A stretch of 64,000 nucleotides of DNA from Ascaphus truei (GCA_036426205.1 WSYH01000839.1:36862-100861), one strand, 5' to 3'. Shown: positions 14,013 through 27,400, counted from the first letter of the stretch. Program-made: numbers and translations. The notes: a model not told the origin generated them from the letters alone.

Positions 14013-14260
14013 TGCTGTGTCCCTTATAGATCTGTTGCTTTTAAAGTTCCCTGAAATCACGTGATCAGGACTGATGTCACAATGTGAATGTTCTTGTGTC
14101 CGCCTGTGCCCTTAACACTTGTGCCTTGCCGGTGACGTGGGTGTGTCCTGTAGCTCTGTCCACATCTTGTTAGCTAATAACACAGAAAGATTTTCCTAAG
14201 ATCCCATAATCCTTATGGGGTCCACTATGGTGACTGTTTAGACTCGACTAAGGAAAGCAA
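14013..14260 (+). other. Spacer between the inverted arms (unit 2)
   Basis: Copy of the 6376-6604 spacer. No features were seen inside it. Confidence 0.65.
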
Positions 14261-15120
14261 GCAGGTAAGATAGGGGAAGTTATAGGAAGCGTTTATACGA
14301 AGATAGGAGGAGTTATAGGGAGAGGTTATACGGAGAGATAGGGAGAGATAGGAGGAAGTTATATGGAGAGATAGGGAGAAGGTTATATGGGGCAGTGGGA
14401 GAGTTTAGTGGAGAGGTTATACGAGAGATAGGAGGAGTTATAGGGAGGTATACAGAGAGATAGGAATATTATATGGAGAATAGGGAGAGGTTATATGGGG
14501 CAGTGGGAGGATTATAGGTAGAGTTTATTTGGGGAGAAGTAGGTGGTTATATGGAAGATAGGAAGCGTTATAGGGAGAGATAGGAGGAGTTATACGGAAG
14601 AGTAGTGAAGGTTTTATGGGAGAGTCGGACGAGTATAATGGAGAGTAGGAAGACGTTAGGGAGAGAGTCAGGAGAGTTATAGGAGAGGTTATCTGGACAG
14701 CGATCGGCCGCGTTTCTCGGGCGCGCATCGGAGGCGTTCTATGACTAGGTTCTCCGGCGCCTCGAGCCGAGGTCTCGGGCGATAGCCGCGTTTCTCGGAG
14801 AGGTTTCTCTGCAGCGCTCGGGACTACCGGGCGCGTTTCTATGGGCCAGTGGGACGGCGTTTCTCGGTCCGTTCTCTGGGGAGCTTCGCGGGGTCTCGGG
14901 CGAGGTTTATCTTGGCGCGCTAGGAGTATGTTATAGGGAGAGGTTCTATTGGGGCCGTGGGCGGCTTCTATGGATGAGCTGGAGCGTTATGGGAGAGGTT
15001 CTTTGGCGAGATCGGCGTCGTACTCGAGGCGCGTGTTATCTGGGGGCCTTGGCCAGTCGTTCCGTTTGGCGCGACCCGGCGGCGTTCTCGGGCGCGGTCT
15101 CTGGGGCCGTGGGCGGCGTT
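14261..15120 (+). repeat. Reverse-complement minisatellite arm, GC-shifted at its right end (unit 2)
   Basis: Begins as the usual GAGTTATAGGGAGAGG units. From about 14690 to 15120 the repeat phase is still recognisable, but many TTATA positions read as TTCTCG and the GC content rises sharply. Other units do not show this to the same extent. Confidence 0.8.
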
Positions 15121-15444
15121 TCTGTGTTTCTTTAATTGGATAACAATGATGGGCTGCTGGATCCCGATTAGCATTGTATTATAAGTGGAGATTGGTTAGG
15201 GTACCATGCTGGGAACTGTTTTGCTCATTAGTTCTTTATAGGATTTCAACAGTTTTATGGTAAGTAAGCCTCTGACAAGTGCACTCTCGTCTTGTGGTTT
15301 AAAGGGTCAGTCACATATAAGATCCAAGTGACCTAAGACAGGACTGTTTAAGGGGTTAAAGGGTCGGCCATAAACACGGGGTGCAAGGTGATGTANNATG
15401 TACATAGTGATAGTGCCGTGTTTAATGGGTCTGTCTCTCTGCAG
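15121..15444 (+). other. Intron upstream of TMEM244 exon A (unit 2), with N gap
   Basis: Intron sequence ending in a pyrimidine-rich CTCTCTGCAG acceptor. Positions 15396-15397 are NN beside a small duplication (ATGTA before and ATGTACATA after), which suggests a contig join. Confidence 0.7.
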
Positions 15445-15530
15445 TCTGTGTACCGACATACCCCCGTGTGTCTGCTCATCTTCTACACCGTGTTTTACAT
15501 GACGGCCAGCGTGTGCACCGGAGCACTGAG
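15445..15530 (+). CDS. tmem244: TMEM244-family exon A, intact copy (unit 2)
   Basis: This 86-nt exon lies between an AG acceptor and a GTAAGA donor and encodes 28 residues plus two bases. The translation includes LLIFYTVFYMTASVC, the first membrane segment. It resembles the FYTVYY start of vertebrate TMEM244, recognised from memory of the family rather than by a search. Its phase (ending two bases into a codon) joins exon B perfectly. The first coding exon, with the start codon, was not identified. Of four copies (also 23652, 31917 and 41430), this is the only one with the expected length and a clean frame. TMEM244 is a small multi-pass membrane protein of unknown function. Confidence 0.8.
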
Positions 15531-15777
15531 GTAAGAAGGGAACCCCACAACCACCCAGCCCTGCTGTCTGACACGCTCACTCCGTGTTCCTATACACGCC
15601 ATCATGTCCTTAATGTGTTCATGTCACACCTTATCACCAAGTTAGGGTCAGACGTGTCACCTCCCACTGACCTTTCCCATTTCCGCTGTCTGTGGTCGTC
15701 CCCCTGCCTCTCAGTTACTGCCTGTCCCACTGGTGTCAGCGTCACTTTGTCACATGGCTGTCCCTCTCTATCCTCAG

Positions 15778-15851
15778 GGTGGAGGTTTTTGACTGGAAGA
15801 TCCCATTTGACCATACAATCGTACCATCCTTTGAGAGTACTGAGTATCTGG
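15778..15851 (+). CDS. tmem244: TMEM244-family exon B, intact copy (unit 2)
   Basis: This 74-nt exon is bounded by a TCCTCAG acceptor and a GTGAGT donor. It encodes EVFDWKIPF followed by VPSFESTEYL, matching the hydrophilic loop between the first two membrane segments of TMEM244. It takes up the split codon from exon A and ends one base into a codon, as exon C requires. The 247-bp intron before it is conserved in every unit that has the exons. Other copies are at 23987, 32253 and 41744. Confidence 0.8.
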
Positions 15852-15951
15852 GTGAGTTCACAGCCCCCTTTCTACCCTGCGATCCACTTACTCTTTAGGG
15901 TGTGAAGTAGTGAGGTGAGTACAGGATGCAGTGTTAGTAGAGGAGAAGAAA
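15852..15951 (+). other. Start of intron after exon B (unit 2)
   Basis: Intron sequence that runs into the 50-bp minisatellite. No other feature was seen. Confidence 0.6.
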
Positions 15952-16166
15952 AAGCAAAGTGACCTCATGACAGTGACGTGTATAATGGGTTAAAGGGCCT
16001 GTCTCAAAGTAACCTAATGACAGTGACGTGTATAATAGGCTAGAGGGTCTGTTCCAAAGCGACCTAATGACAGTGACGTGTATAATGGGTTAAAGGGCTG
16101 GTCCCAAAGATACCTCATCACAGTGACGTGTATAATGGGTTAAAGGGCCCGTCCCAAAGTGACCTA
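15952..16166 (+). repeat. 50-bp intronic minisatellite (unit 2)
   Basis: About four copies of a 50-bp unit with the segments CCTAATGACAGTGACGTG, TATAATGGGTTAAAGGGC and CCGTCCCAAAGTGA. The array is cut off at 16166 by LINE copy 3. Longer versions are at 24163, 32427 and 41926. Confidence 0.9.
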
Positions 16167-19100
16167 CTCGTTCGAAGCAGTAGAGAACCATTTAACCACA
16201 AAACTAGGGGCCGACACATCACTATTCTTACAGCGAGACCCACTTCACATCCAGACCCCCCAAATTTATCAAAAACATATCCCCCGACATGCTTTTTTTG
16301 CATCATTTAGTAGTAAGAAGAGGGGTGTGGCTATCCTTATCCAACAAGGGCACCCATTTAATCATGTCAAACAACAATGGATACAGAGGTAGATTCCTAA
16401 TGGGATATGGTCCCTAGTCCCTGCGCCCTCGGCAATCGTCCTGATCAATGTATACGCCCCAACGGAACCAAACAAATTCTACAAACTGTTCTTGAGGGTG
16501 TTGACCCGATATCTTCGCGTCGATGATAGTGGGAGGGAGACTTAAATTCTGGTCTAACCCCAACCGAGGACATCAACCCACCCATGGGTCCCCACGTACA
16601 ACCCACTCCCAGATCAAGGGGAAATTTTTAGGAAACCCACTGAGCATCGATCTCCGCTGGTGGATGTCTTGAAGAACCACATCAGCGGCCAGAGAGACTA
16701 ACACACTTCTCACCCTCATCCCGCACAACTTACTCTCGAATAGACCACTTTTGGACCACCAAAATGTGATGGCGGCAGCCATAGAATCAGACATGGCCTC
16801 AATCACATTCTCAACCATTCCCCGTCACCGACCCCTACTGTCAGCCCTTTGAAAAACACAACAACGTACACCTGGAGACTGAACGATTCATTACTAAATT
16901 CACCCAAGATCGAGAGAGAAATCAGATCCTCACTTAAGTACTTTCTCCTTCAACAGTGAACGCTCTCCTCTGCCCACATCCTATTGGGAAGCCCATAAGG
17001 CACTATCAGAGGGAAATTTATTTCCATCGCATCCCTAGGAAAAAGCCCGACCAACGCTAATCAAAGAACTCACAGAAAATTATAAAGCCAGCTGCTCATA
17101 AAGCATCCCTCCCAAAAAAAGTACACAAACCTTACTAGACGCCTAAACAAACTAGAACACCCACTGGAGGACGTGAAAAGGCCCTCAAATGGGACCAAAT
17201 ACAACAATACAAGTTATACAAAGGCAACACAAGGCTGACAGACTCCTCTAGCCCAGTAAATAATAGGGATACAAAAAAGATCCCAACCTAACGGCATCAA
17301 GAGTGTGTCTGGTGAGATTCAATACTGAAGCAAGATGCAAGCGGAATTTACAAAATATTTACAGAACTATACACCTTGAGAACATAAAAACGGCCGACCC
17401 AACCGGGATACGTCAGAATCTAAACTCAATACTTAAATAAAATGCCAACTCCCTCACTGCACGGAGGAGGAAAACACAGTCCTCAACGCTGAGTTCTCAA
17501 AAGAGGAACTGGAAGAGGCGGTCAAATCACTCAACTCACCTAAGTCCTCCTGGCCCCGGCACGGTTTCAACAATGTTTACTATAAAGATTATTGCCAACC
17601 CCTATCCCCACGCATCTGCTAAAAAACATTCAACCATTTTTGAGAAGGACCAACCCTCCACAATGTCTCTACTAGCCACAATTTGGCAATAATACAAAAG
17701 GAGGCAGAGACCCGATGCATATGGTGAAGCTACCCTCCCGCTCCCTCCTCCAATAGTATCCCAAACTATATAGCAAAATTTTTGGCAAATAGGTTAAAAT
17801 CCAATATTGAACCGGGTTTAACAATCGCATATAGGATTTGTCGCTGGGAGAACAACCTCTGACAACCCCCCCAAAATATTAATAGCATTGACCATGTTCA
17901 CCTACCAGACACCAAAGCACTCTGTTAAGCCTGACGCAGAGAAGGCGTTCGATAGAATAAACTGGCATTCCTGGACCAGACATGCGCAAATTTGGCTTAA
18001 AGACGCCTAGTAGCGGGGGTCCGTAGACTATATCAAAACCCGTCCAGCTACGTAAAACTACCAGGGCTGGCAATAACCAGAGATTCGAGAATAACAATGG
18101 GCTCACAGGATGCCCCCTATCTCCTGCTCCTCTTTGCGTCTACCGATAGAACCACTAGCATCAGCAATAAGACTCATATACCACATCCATGGAATAGAAA
18201 TGGAAATAGGCAGCATAAAATCTCCTATTCGCGGATGATTTCCATACTAACCCTCTCCAAACCACCAAATCTCCCACCCAACCTTTCAAAAAGAAGTCCG
18301 GGATTGTGGAAAATTCTCAGGATATAAATAAATAATGACAAGTCTCGAAGCCCTAAACTTAAGTCTGCCAGAGCTGAGGTGAAACTCCTCAAACTAAAAC
18401 TTCAATTACCGTTGGAGCTCCTCTTGTATCATAACTTGGGGGTTAAGATATCGAGGACCTACCACCCCCTATACCACACATAACTATCCGACCTATTCCA
18501 TAAAATCAAACAGATTAGAAAATGGGGGAGATATCAAATATCATGGCTCGGGAGAAATATCTCGGTTTAAAATGAACATACTCCAGATTATTATCTACTT
18601 CCAGACTCTCCCGGTCCCACATCCCTGGCTCGGAAATCTGAAAAATATCCAAACGACATCTTCACTTTATTTGGCAAGGTAAAAAACCTAGAGTCCCTAG
18701 AACTGGTCTTTGGCCTCAAGGGGGAGAGAGGACTGGGAGTCCAACTTACAAAATACTACCTGGCTGCCAGTATTGGCGGACAGGTGGTATCTGGAGAGCC
18801 AAACCCAAACCCAATATTGCTGGCTGGATATAGAAACACAATATGCCGGAACGCCTTCATCGCCCGGCCTGTCTCTGGTCCCTGAGCAAGGAGGACATGC
18901 AGAATAGCAAAGTCAAATTAGCCGCCCAATGAGACACCATGGAGACCTGGCGGACGAAAGCAAACCAAACAAGCTCAACAACTCCCCAACATCCCCAATT
19001 TATACGACTTCACAAAATCCGAAATTCACCACTGCTGTAGCCCAACAATTTGACCAATTTCAAACCAAAAACACTCAAGGCGATTGCCGACCTCTGAGCT

Positions 19101-20216
19101 TCGGGGAGTTCCTGAGCTACCAAACCAAAATCTACAAACCAAATATGAAATAGTAGAATGAACGGATTCAAGTACTTACAAATTCGCACTTTCCAAACAA
19201 TATCCCAACCTTGGAATTCCCCCTCTCACCAGGTTCGAGCGGCTCTCGCAGAAAACAGCTCACCAGAAAGGTCTAATAACACAAATTTGTGCGGAGCCTA
19301 GAGAAGGCTACAGAAACCCCCACACATGACATATGCTGCATGTGCAGCATTGGATATAGTTATAGACCGAAAGCTCGGGAAAGTATTTGGAAAATGTCCT
19401 CAGGAACTTCCATATGTACCCAATCAACGAAAATATTACAAATATTGTTTCCGCTGGTATGTCTTACCCAGTCAGACTAAATCAAATCTACCCCCTGGCA
19501 TCCGATCTTTGTTTGAGAGGCTCCGGGTCAAAAGGGGACATGCCCCCACATTTGGTGGACATGTCCGGCAAATTCGAAATACTGGGAAACGACACAAAAT
19601 AATAGAGGAGGTCAGACCTCACAATACCTATTGAAACCGCTGACCTACCTGCTGCCCAGGCCCTTCACTATCTGGACCCACGGACAGGAAATTAGTCTCC
19701 CTTCATTCTTACGTTCGCGGCTAGATTGCGGTGGCTGCGCCCTGGAAGAAATGGTCTCCCCTCAAACACACAATAATAAGAAGGGTGGCAAGAAGTATGA
19801 CATGGAGAGAATTGTCTGCTTTCCTTAAGAGTCTTCTACCCATTCACTAATTTGGGTGGGACCCTGGCACACTCTTGGCGCTCTCCTACGTGAAAGCCCC
19901 CCTAAGATCAGAGGTCAATGGACACCAGGATCCAAACCAAATGCGCACAGAAGTTAGAATAAGACCTTCCCTGTTACAACACCCTCCTACCACCCCCCCC
20001 CACACCCCCCTCCCCTCTCTATTCCCCTTTCTGTTTCCATGCTCTCGGAGCCGCCCCGATGGACCACATAAGGCCAGGAGCCTTGAGGCCTTCTCTTCTC
20101 TTCCCAGTTTAATGAAGAAAAGAAAAATGTGTATTAGCTGACTACTGTTTTGTATTATCTATACCCTGTAATGTCACATCTGCCTAATAAAAAAAATTGA
20201 ACAACAAAAAAAAAAA
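16167..20216 (+). mobile_element. L1-type LINE copy 3
   Basis: Near-identical to copy 2, with the same 5' edge and poly(A) tail. The left junction differs: here it abuts the 50-bp minisatellite, whereas copy 2 abuts the exon A acceptor. The reverse transcriptase box is frame-shifted near 18225-18240. Open frames are short. Confidence 0.88.
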
Positions 20217-21099
20217 GGCTTGATTGAAGTTGGTTGTGAAAGTACAGAGGGGTTTTGTGTACATTATTTATAACCTAATTGGCAGACAAGGGTATATTGT
20301 GGTAGAGACAGCTAGGCCCATGTCTGGAGCATTGGGGTGTGAAATCTAGCACCTGTTGACAAATGTTCTCTACCACACGAGTCCCTGCTTCAAAGATTTA
20401 TTGACCCAGGGTTTGGGGCCATGTTGCGGTTTACCAAGGAGATATCAGAATGAGTGACCTTATTAAATCATAAGAATACCTTGAGATGTCCCCGGCGGAA
20501 CTGCTAAAAGCCTACGTTGTTTCGTGGGACTGATCTCACATAAGGATTACAGACACAGATTGTCTAGCAGGTACTAAGAAAGATCTTAATATCTCTCTTA
20601 ATTTTAGTTATTCACGGTAATATTTGTCTTTTGGGAGCGTGATCGACGTGCCGAATGTATTAATTGTCTCGCGTGCCAGTAAGGATACTTAACTGAAGTT
20701 GAGTTATTTGATAGGAAACAGCAGTTTTTAAACGTCCTGGGTGGGGAGGAATTTTACTCTGGGAAGACTGTCAACCCACCACTGATTTGAAGGGGCTGGG
20801 TTTAGGTTGTGTTCAATGGGAAAAATGGTATAAGAACCAGGCTCAGCCTATGGCTATTGTCTTTCGTGTCTTGTTGTGTCATTCTGAATTGCGGTATGAA
20901 TGCATTAAATTAACGTCGGATTATTTTCATAATTCCAACTTTATTAACTGCATATTTTGTCTGTTATATGTATATCTCGTGTTCACCTTTCTCAAGGAAT
21001 AAATTATATTTTATATATATCTCAGCGTGTTCAGTTCAACCCAGTATATTTTGGGTGTGTATTATTACTACCCTGTCACAAAGTTACCGTCACAACCGC
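20217..21099 (+). other. Post-LINE block (unit 3), unidentified
   Basis: Copy of 11858-12740 with only a few differences. No gene was seen. Confidence 0.6.
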
Positions 21100-22367
21100 T
21101 ACTATAACTCCTATCTTCTCCATATAACTGCTCTCCTATCTAATAACTCCTCCTATCTCTACATATAACCTCCTCCTCTCTCTCCATATAACCGCTCCCT
21201 ATAACTCCTCCTAATGTCTCCCTATAACTCCTATCTCTCCATATAACCGCTTCCCTATAACTCCCTCCCTATCTCTCCATATAACCGCTCCTATACCCTC
21301 CTATCTCTCCATATAACCTCGCTCCTATAACTCCTCCTATCTCTACATATACTCATCCTATCTCCCATATAACCGCTCCCTATAACTCCTATCTCCCATA
21401 TAACCGCTCCCTATAACTCTCCTATCTCTCCAATAACTGCTCCCTATAACTCCTCCTATCTCTCATATAACTCATCCTATCTCGCCATATAAACCGCTCC
21501 CTATACTCAAACTCCCTATCTCTCCATATAACTCGCTCCCTATACTCCTCTCACCTACATATACTCATCCCTATCTCATCAAAGCTCCTATAACTCCTCC
21601 TATCTCTCCATATAACCCCTCCCTATAACTCCTCCTATGTCCCCATATAACTGCTCCATACTCCTCCTATCCCTCCTTCTCCGCTATACACTCCTCCTAT
21701 CTCCCCATAACCTGCTCCCTATACTCCTCCTATCTCTCCCTATAACTCCTCCTCCATCTCTCCATATAACTGCTCCCTAATACTCCTCCGTACTCTCCCT
21801 ATAACTCCTCCTATCTCTCCATATAACCGCTCCCTATAACTCCTCCGTAATCATCGCCATATAACCCGCTCTCCTATACCTCCCTCCTATCTCTCCATAA
21901 CCTCCTAGAACTCTCTCATCTCTCCATAAGTACACGCGCTCCCTATAACCCTCCTATCTCCCATAATAACCCTCTCCCTCATAACTCCTCCTATCTCTCC
22001 CTATAACTCCTCCTATCTCTCCATATCACCCTCCCTATACTCCTTCCTACCTATCCCTATAACTCTCCTATCTCTCCATAAAACTGCTCCCTATAACTCC
22101 TCCTATCTCGCATATAAAGCCCTCCCTATAACCCTCCTATCCTCCCATATAACCCTTAACGCTCTCCCTATAACTCCCTCCATCTTCTCGCATATAAACG
22201 CTCCCTATAACCTCCTCCTATCTGCTCTATAACCGCCTCCCTCTATAACTTCCTCCTATCTCTCCATATACACCCCTCCCTATAACTCCTCCTATCTCGC
22301 CAGATAACCGCTCCCATAACTCCTCCTATCTCGCCATATAACCGCTCCCTATACCTCCTCCTATTGC
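21100..22367 (+). repeat. 35-bp minisatellite array, CT-rich strand (unit 3)
   Basis: Same array as 12741-14012. The left half is nearly identical to unit 2 and diverges by scattered indels to the right of about 21470. Confidence 0.9.
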
Positions 22368-22614
22368 TGTGTCCCTTATAGGATCTGTTGCTTTTAAAGT
22401 TCCCTGAATCACGTGATCAGGACTGATGTCACAATGTGAATGTTCTTGTGTCACTGCCTGTGCCTTAACACTTGTGCCTTGACGGTGACTGTGGGTGTGT
22501 CTGTAGCTCTGTCACATCTTGTTAGCTAATAACACGAAAGATTTTCCTAAGATCCCATAATCCTTATGGGTCACACTATGGTGACTGTTTAGATCGACTA
22601 AGGAAAGCAAGCGT
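22368..22614 (+). other. Spacer between the inverted arms (unit 3)
   Basis: Third copy of the conserved spacer. No features were seen. Confidence 0.65.
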
Positions 22615-23350
22615 TAAGATAGGGGAAGTATAGGAAGCGTTTTATACGGAAGATAGGAGGAGTTATAGGGAGAGGTTATACGGAGAGATAGGGAGAGATA
22701 GGAGGAAGTTATATGGAAGATAGGGAGAGGTTATGGGGCAGTGGGAGGAGTTTAGGTGGGAGAGGTTATACGCGAGAGATAGGAGGAGTTATAGGAGAGG
22801 TTATACAGAGAGATAGAATTTAATGGAGAGATAGGGAGAGGTTATATGGGCAGTGGGAGGATTTATAGGTAGAGGTTATTTGGGGAGAAGTAGGTGGTTA
22901 TATGGAAGATAGGAAGCGTTATAGGGAGAGATAGGAGGAGTTATACGGAAGAGAGGAAGGTTTTAGGGAGAGTAGGAGAGTTATATGGAGACGTAGGAAG
23001 ACGTTAGGGAGAGAGTAGGAGAGTTATAGGAGAGGTTATTGGAGAGGATACGGCGGTTATCTGGGCGGTGGAGGGTTATAGATAGGTTCTTGAGGAGTGG
23101 GATAGGCGGTTTTGGAGAGGTTTCTTGAGTGGATAGGGGTTTAGTGGGCCAGTGGGAGGGTTTCCAGGTGTTTTGGGGAGTGGGGGTTATGGGGAGGTTT
23201 ATTTGGACGAGTGAGGAGTATGTTATATGGGAGAGGTTATTTGCTAGTTGGGAGGTGGGGAGCTATTATGGAGAGTTGGAGCGTAGGGAGAGTTTTATAG
23301 GGAGAGTGGCTCGACTCGATATCTGGGGCCGCAGTCGCCGGGAGGTGGTT
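22615..23350 (+). repeat. Reverse-complement minisatellite arm (unit 3)
   Basis: Reverse-complement 35-bp units. The right third (about 23040-23345) is degenerate, with many substitutions to G, but less GC-shifted than unit 2. Confidence 0.85.
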
Positions 23351-23651
23351 CTTGTTTTATTGGATAAAATGATGGGTGTGGAATCCCAGATTAGCATTGT
23401 ATGTATAGGGAGATTGGTTAGGGTAATGTGGGAAACTGTTTTTGCTCATTAGTTGCTTTATAGGATTAACAGTTTATGGTAAGTAGCTCTGACAAGTCAC
23501 ATATCGTCTTGTGGTTTAAAGGGTCAGTCACATATAAGACCAAAGTGACCTAAGACAGGGACATGTTTAAGGGGTTAAAGGGTCGGCCATACGGGGTGCA
23601 AGGTGATGTAACATAGTGATAGTGCCGTGTTTAATGGTCTGTCTCTCGCAG
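23351..23651 (+). other. Intron upstream of exon A (unit 3)
   Basis: Copy of the 15121-15444 intron block without the N run. It ends in CTCTCGCAG, an acceptor with one T fewer than in unit 2. Confidence 0.65.
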
Positions 23652-23739
23652 TCGTGTACCGACATACCCCCGTGTGTCTGCTCATCTTCTACACCGTGTT
23701 TTACATGCGGCCAGCGTGTGCATGCCCGAGAGCACTGGA
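23652..23739 (+). pseudogene. tmem244: TMEM244 exon A copy, altered (unit 3)
   Basis: Homologous to 15445-15530 but 88 nt long, with a missing base after the acceptor, a missing A in the ATGACGG segment and extra bases before the donor. The YRHTPVCLLIFYTVFYM core is intact, but the end of the exon is frame-shifted and would not join exon B correctly. The indels may be consensus errors. Confidence 0.75.
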
Positions 23740-23986
23740 GTAAGTAAGGGAACCCCACAACCCCAGCCCTGCTGTCTGAGACACGCTCACCCCCGTGTCC
23801 TATACACGCCATCGTTCCTTAATTTGTGTCATGTCACACCTTATCACCAGTTAGGGTCAGACGTGTCACCTCCCACTGACCTTTCCCATTTCCGCTGTCT
23901 GTGGTCGTCCCCCTGCCTCTCAGTTACTGCCTGTCCCACTGGTGTCAGCGTCACTATTGTCACATGGCTTCCCTCTCTATCCTCAG

Positions 23987-24059
23987 GGTGGGAGGTTTTT
24001 GACTGGAAGATCCCATTTACCATCCAATCGTACCATCCTTGAGAGTACTGAGTATCTGG
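23987..24059 (+). pseudogene. tmem244: TMEM244 exon B copy, altered (unit 3)
   Basis: 73 nt rather than 74. It has an extra G near the start and missing bases inside (the PFDH segment and the TTT of PSF), so the frame is lost in the middle. The donor reads GTGATT, weaker than the GTGAGT of unit 2. Confidence 0.75.
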
Positions 24060-24162
24060 GTGATTTCACAGCCCCTTTCTCCCCTGCGATCCACTTACTC
24101 TTTAGGGTGTGAAGTATGTGAGGTGAGTACAGGATGCAGTGTTAGTAGAGAGAGAAAAAGCA

Positions 24163-24420
24163 AAGTGACCTCATGCCAGTGACTGTATAATGGGTTAAAG
24201 GGCCTGTCTCAAAGTAACCTAATGACAGTGACGTGTATAATAGGCTGATGGTCTGTTCCAAAAGCGACCTAATGACAGTGACGTGTATAATGGGTTAAAG
24301 GGCTGTCCCAAAGATACCTCTCACAGTGACGTGTATAATGGGGTTAAAGGGCCCGTCCCAAAGTGACCTAATGACAGTGACGTGTATAATGGGTTAAAGG
24401 GCCCGTCCCAAAGTGACCTA
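24163..24420 (+). repeat. 50-bp intronic minisatellite (unit 3)
   Basis: About five copies of the 50-bp unit, one more than in unit 2. It ends at the same point of the repeat where the LINE begins. Confidence 0.9.
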
Positions 24421-27400
24421 CTCGTTCGAAGCAGTAGAGAACCATTTAACCACAAAACTAGGGGCCGACACATCACTATTCTTACAGGGCGAGACCCACT
24501 TCACATCCAGACCCCCCAAATTTATCAAAAACATATCCCCCGACATGCTTTTTTTGCATCATTTAGTAGTAAGAAGAGGGGTGTGGACTATCCTTATCCA
24601 ACAAGGGCACCCATTTAATCATGTCAAACAACAATGGATACAGAGGTAGATTCCTAATGGGATATGGTCCCTAGTCCCTGCGCCCTCGGCAATCGTCCTG
24701 ATCAATGTATACGCCCCAACGGAACCAAACAAATTCTACAAACTGTTCTTGAGGGTGTTGACCCGATATCTTCGCGTCGATGATAGTGGGAGGGAGACTT
24801 AAATTCTGGTCTAACCCCAACCGAGGACATCAACCCACCCATGGGTCCCCACGTACAACCCACTCCCAGATCAAGGGGAAATTTTTAGGAAACCCACTGA
24901 GATCGATCTCCGCTGGTGGATGTCTCTGAAGAACCACATCACGGCCAGAGAGACTAACACACTTCTCACCCTCATCCCGCACAACTTACTCTCGAATAGA
25001 CCACTTTTGGACCACCAAAATGTGATGGCGGCAGCCATAGAATCAGACATGGCCTCAATCACATTCTCAACCATTCCCCGTCACCGACCCCTACTGTCAG
25101 CCCTTTGAAAAACACAACAACGTACACCTGGAGACTGAACGATTCATTACTAAATTCACCCAAGATCGAGAGAGAAATCAGATCCTCACTTAAGTACTTT
25201 CTCCTTCAACAGTGAACGCTCTCCTCTGCCCACATCCTATTGGGAAGCCCATAAGGCACTATCAGAGGGAAATTTATTTCCATCGCATCCCTAGGAAAAA
25301 GCCCGACCAACGCTAATCAAAGAACTCACAGAAAATTATAAAGCCAGCTGCCATAAAGCATCCCTCCCAAAAAAAGTACACAAACCTTACTAGACGCCTA
25401 AACAAACTAGAACACCCACTGGAGGACGTGAAAAGGCCCTCAAATGGGACCAAATACAACAATACAAGTTATACAAAGGCAACACAAGGCTGACAGACTC
25501 CGCTAGCCCAGTAAATAATAGGGATACAAAAAAGATCCCAACCTAACGGCATCAAGAGTGTGTCTGGTGAGATTCAATACTGAAGCAAGATGCAAGCGGA
25601 ATTTACAAAATATTTACAGAACTAGTACACCTTGAGAACATAAAAACGGCCGACCCAACCGGGATAGCGTCAGAATCTAAACTCAATACTTAAATAAAAT
25701 GCCAACTCCCTCACTGCACGGAGGAGGAAAACACAGTCCTCAACGCTGAGTTCTCAAAAGAGGAACTGGAAGAGGCGGTCAAATCACTCAACTCACCTAA
25801 GTCCTCCTGGCCCCGGCACGGTTTCAACAATGTTTACTATAAAGATTATTGCCAACCCCTATCCCCACGCATCTGCTAAAAAACATTCAACCATTTTTGA
25901 GAAGGACCAACCCTCCACAATGTCTCTACTAGCCACAATTTGGCAATAATACAAATAGGAGGCAGAGACCCGATGCAATATGGTGAAGCTACCCTCCCGC
26001 TCCCTCCTCCAATAGTATCCCAAACTATATAGCAAAATTTTTGGCAAATAGGTTAAAATCCAATATTGAACCGGGTTTAACAATCGCATATAGGATTTGT
26101 CGCTGGGAGAACAACCTCTGACAACCCCCCCAAAATATTAATAGCATTGACCATGTTCACCTACCAGCACCAAAGCACTCTGTTAAGCCTGACGCAGAGA
26201 AGGCGTTCGATAGAATAAACTGGCATTCCTGGACCAGACATGCGCAAATTTGGCTTAAAGACGCCTAGTAGCGGGGGTCCGTAGACTATATCAAAACCCG
26301 TCCAGCTACGTAAAACTACCAGGGCTGGCAATAACCAGAGATTCGAGAATAACAATGGGCTCACAGGATGCCCCCTATCTCCTGCTCCTCTTTGCGTCTA
26401 CCGATAGAACCACTAGCATCAGCAATAAGACTCATATACCACATCCATGGAATAGAAATGGAAATAGGCAGCATAAAATCTCCTATTCGCGGATGATTGT
26501 CCATACTAACCCTCTCCAAACCACCAAATCTCCCACCCAACCTTTCAAAAAGAAGTCCGGGATTGTGGAAAATTCTCAGGATATAAATAAATAATGACAA
26601 GTCTCGAAGCCCTAAACTTAAGTCTGCCAGAGCTGAGGTGAAACTCCTCAAACTAAAACTTCAATTACCGTTGGAGCTCCTCTTGTATCATAACTTGGGG
26701 GTTAAGATATCGAGGACCTACCACCCCCTATACCACACATAACTATCCGACCTATTCCATAAAATCAAACAGATTAGAAAATGGGGGAGATATCAAATAT
26801 CATGGTCGGGAGAAATATCTCGGTTTAAAATGAACATACTCCAGATTATTATCTACTTCCAGACTCTCCCGGTCCCACATCCCTGGCTCGGAAATCTGAA
26901 AAATATCCAAACGACATCTTCACTTTATTTGGCAAGGTAAAAAACCTAGAGTCCCTAGAACTGGTCTATTGGCCTCAAGGGGGAGAGAGGACTGGGAGTC
27001 CAACTTACAAAATACTACCTGGCTGCCAGTATTGGCGGACAGGTGGTATCTGGAGAGCCAAACCCAAACCCAATATTGCTGGCTGGATATAGAAACACAA
27101 TATGCCGGAACGCCTTCATCGCCCGGCCTGTCTCTGGTCCCTGAGCAAGGAGGACATGCAGAATAGCAAAGTCAAATTAGCCGCCCAATGAGACACCATG
27201 GAGACCTGGCGGACGAAAGCAAACTCAAACAAGCTCAACAACTCCCCAACATCCCCAATTTATACGACTTCACAAAATCCGAAATTCACCGCTGCTGTAG
27301 CCCAACAATTTGACCAATTTCAAACCAAAAACACTCAAGGCGATTGCCGACCTCTGAGCTTCGGGGAGTTCCTGAGCTACCAAACCAAAATCTACAAACC

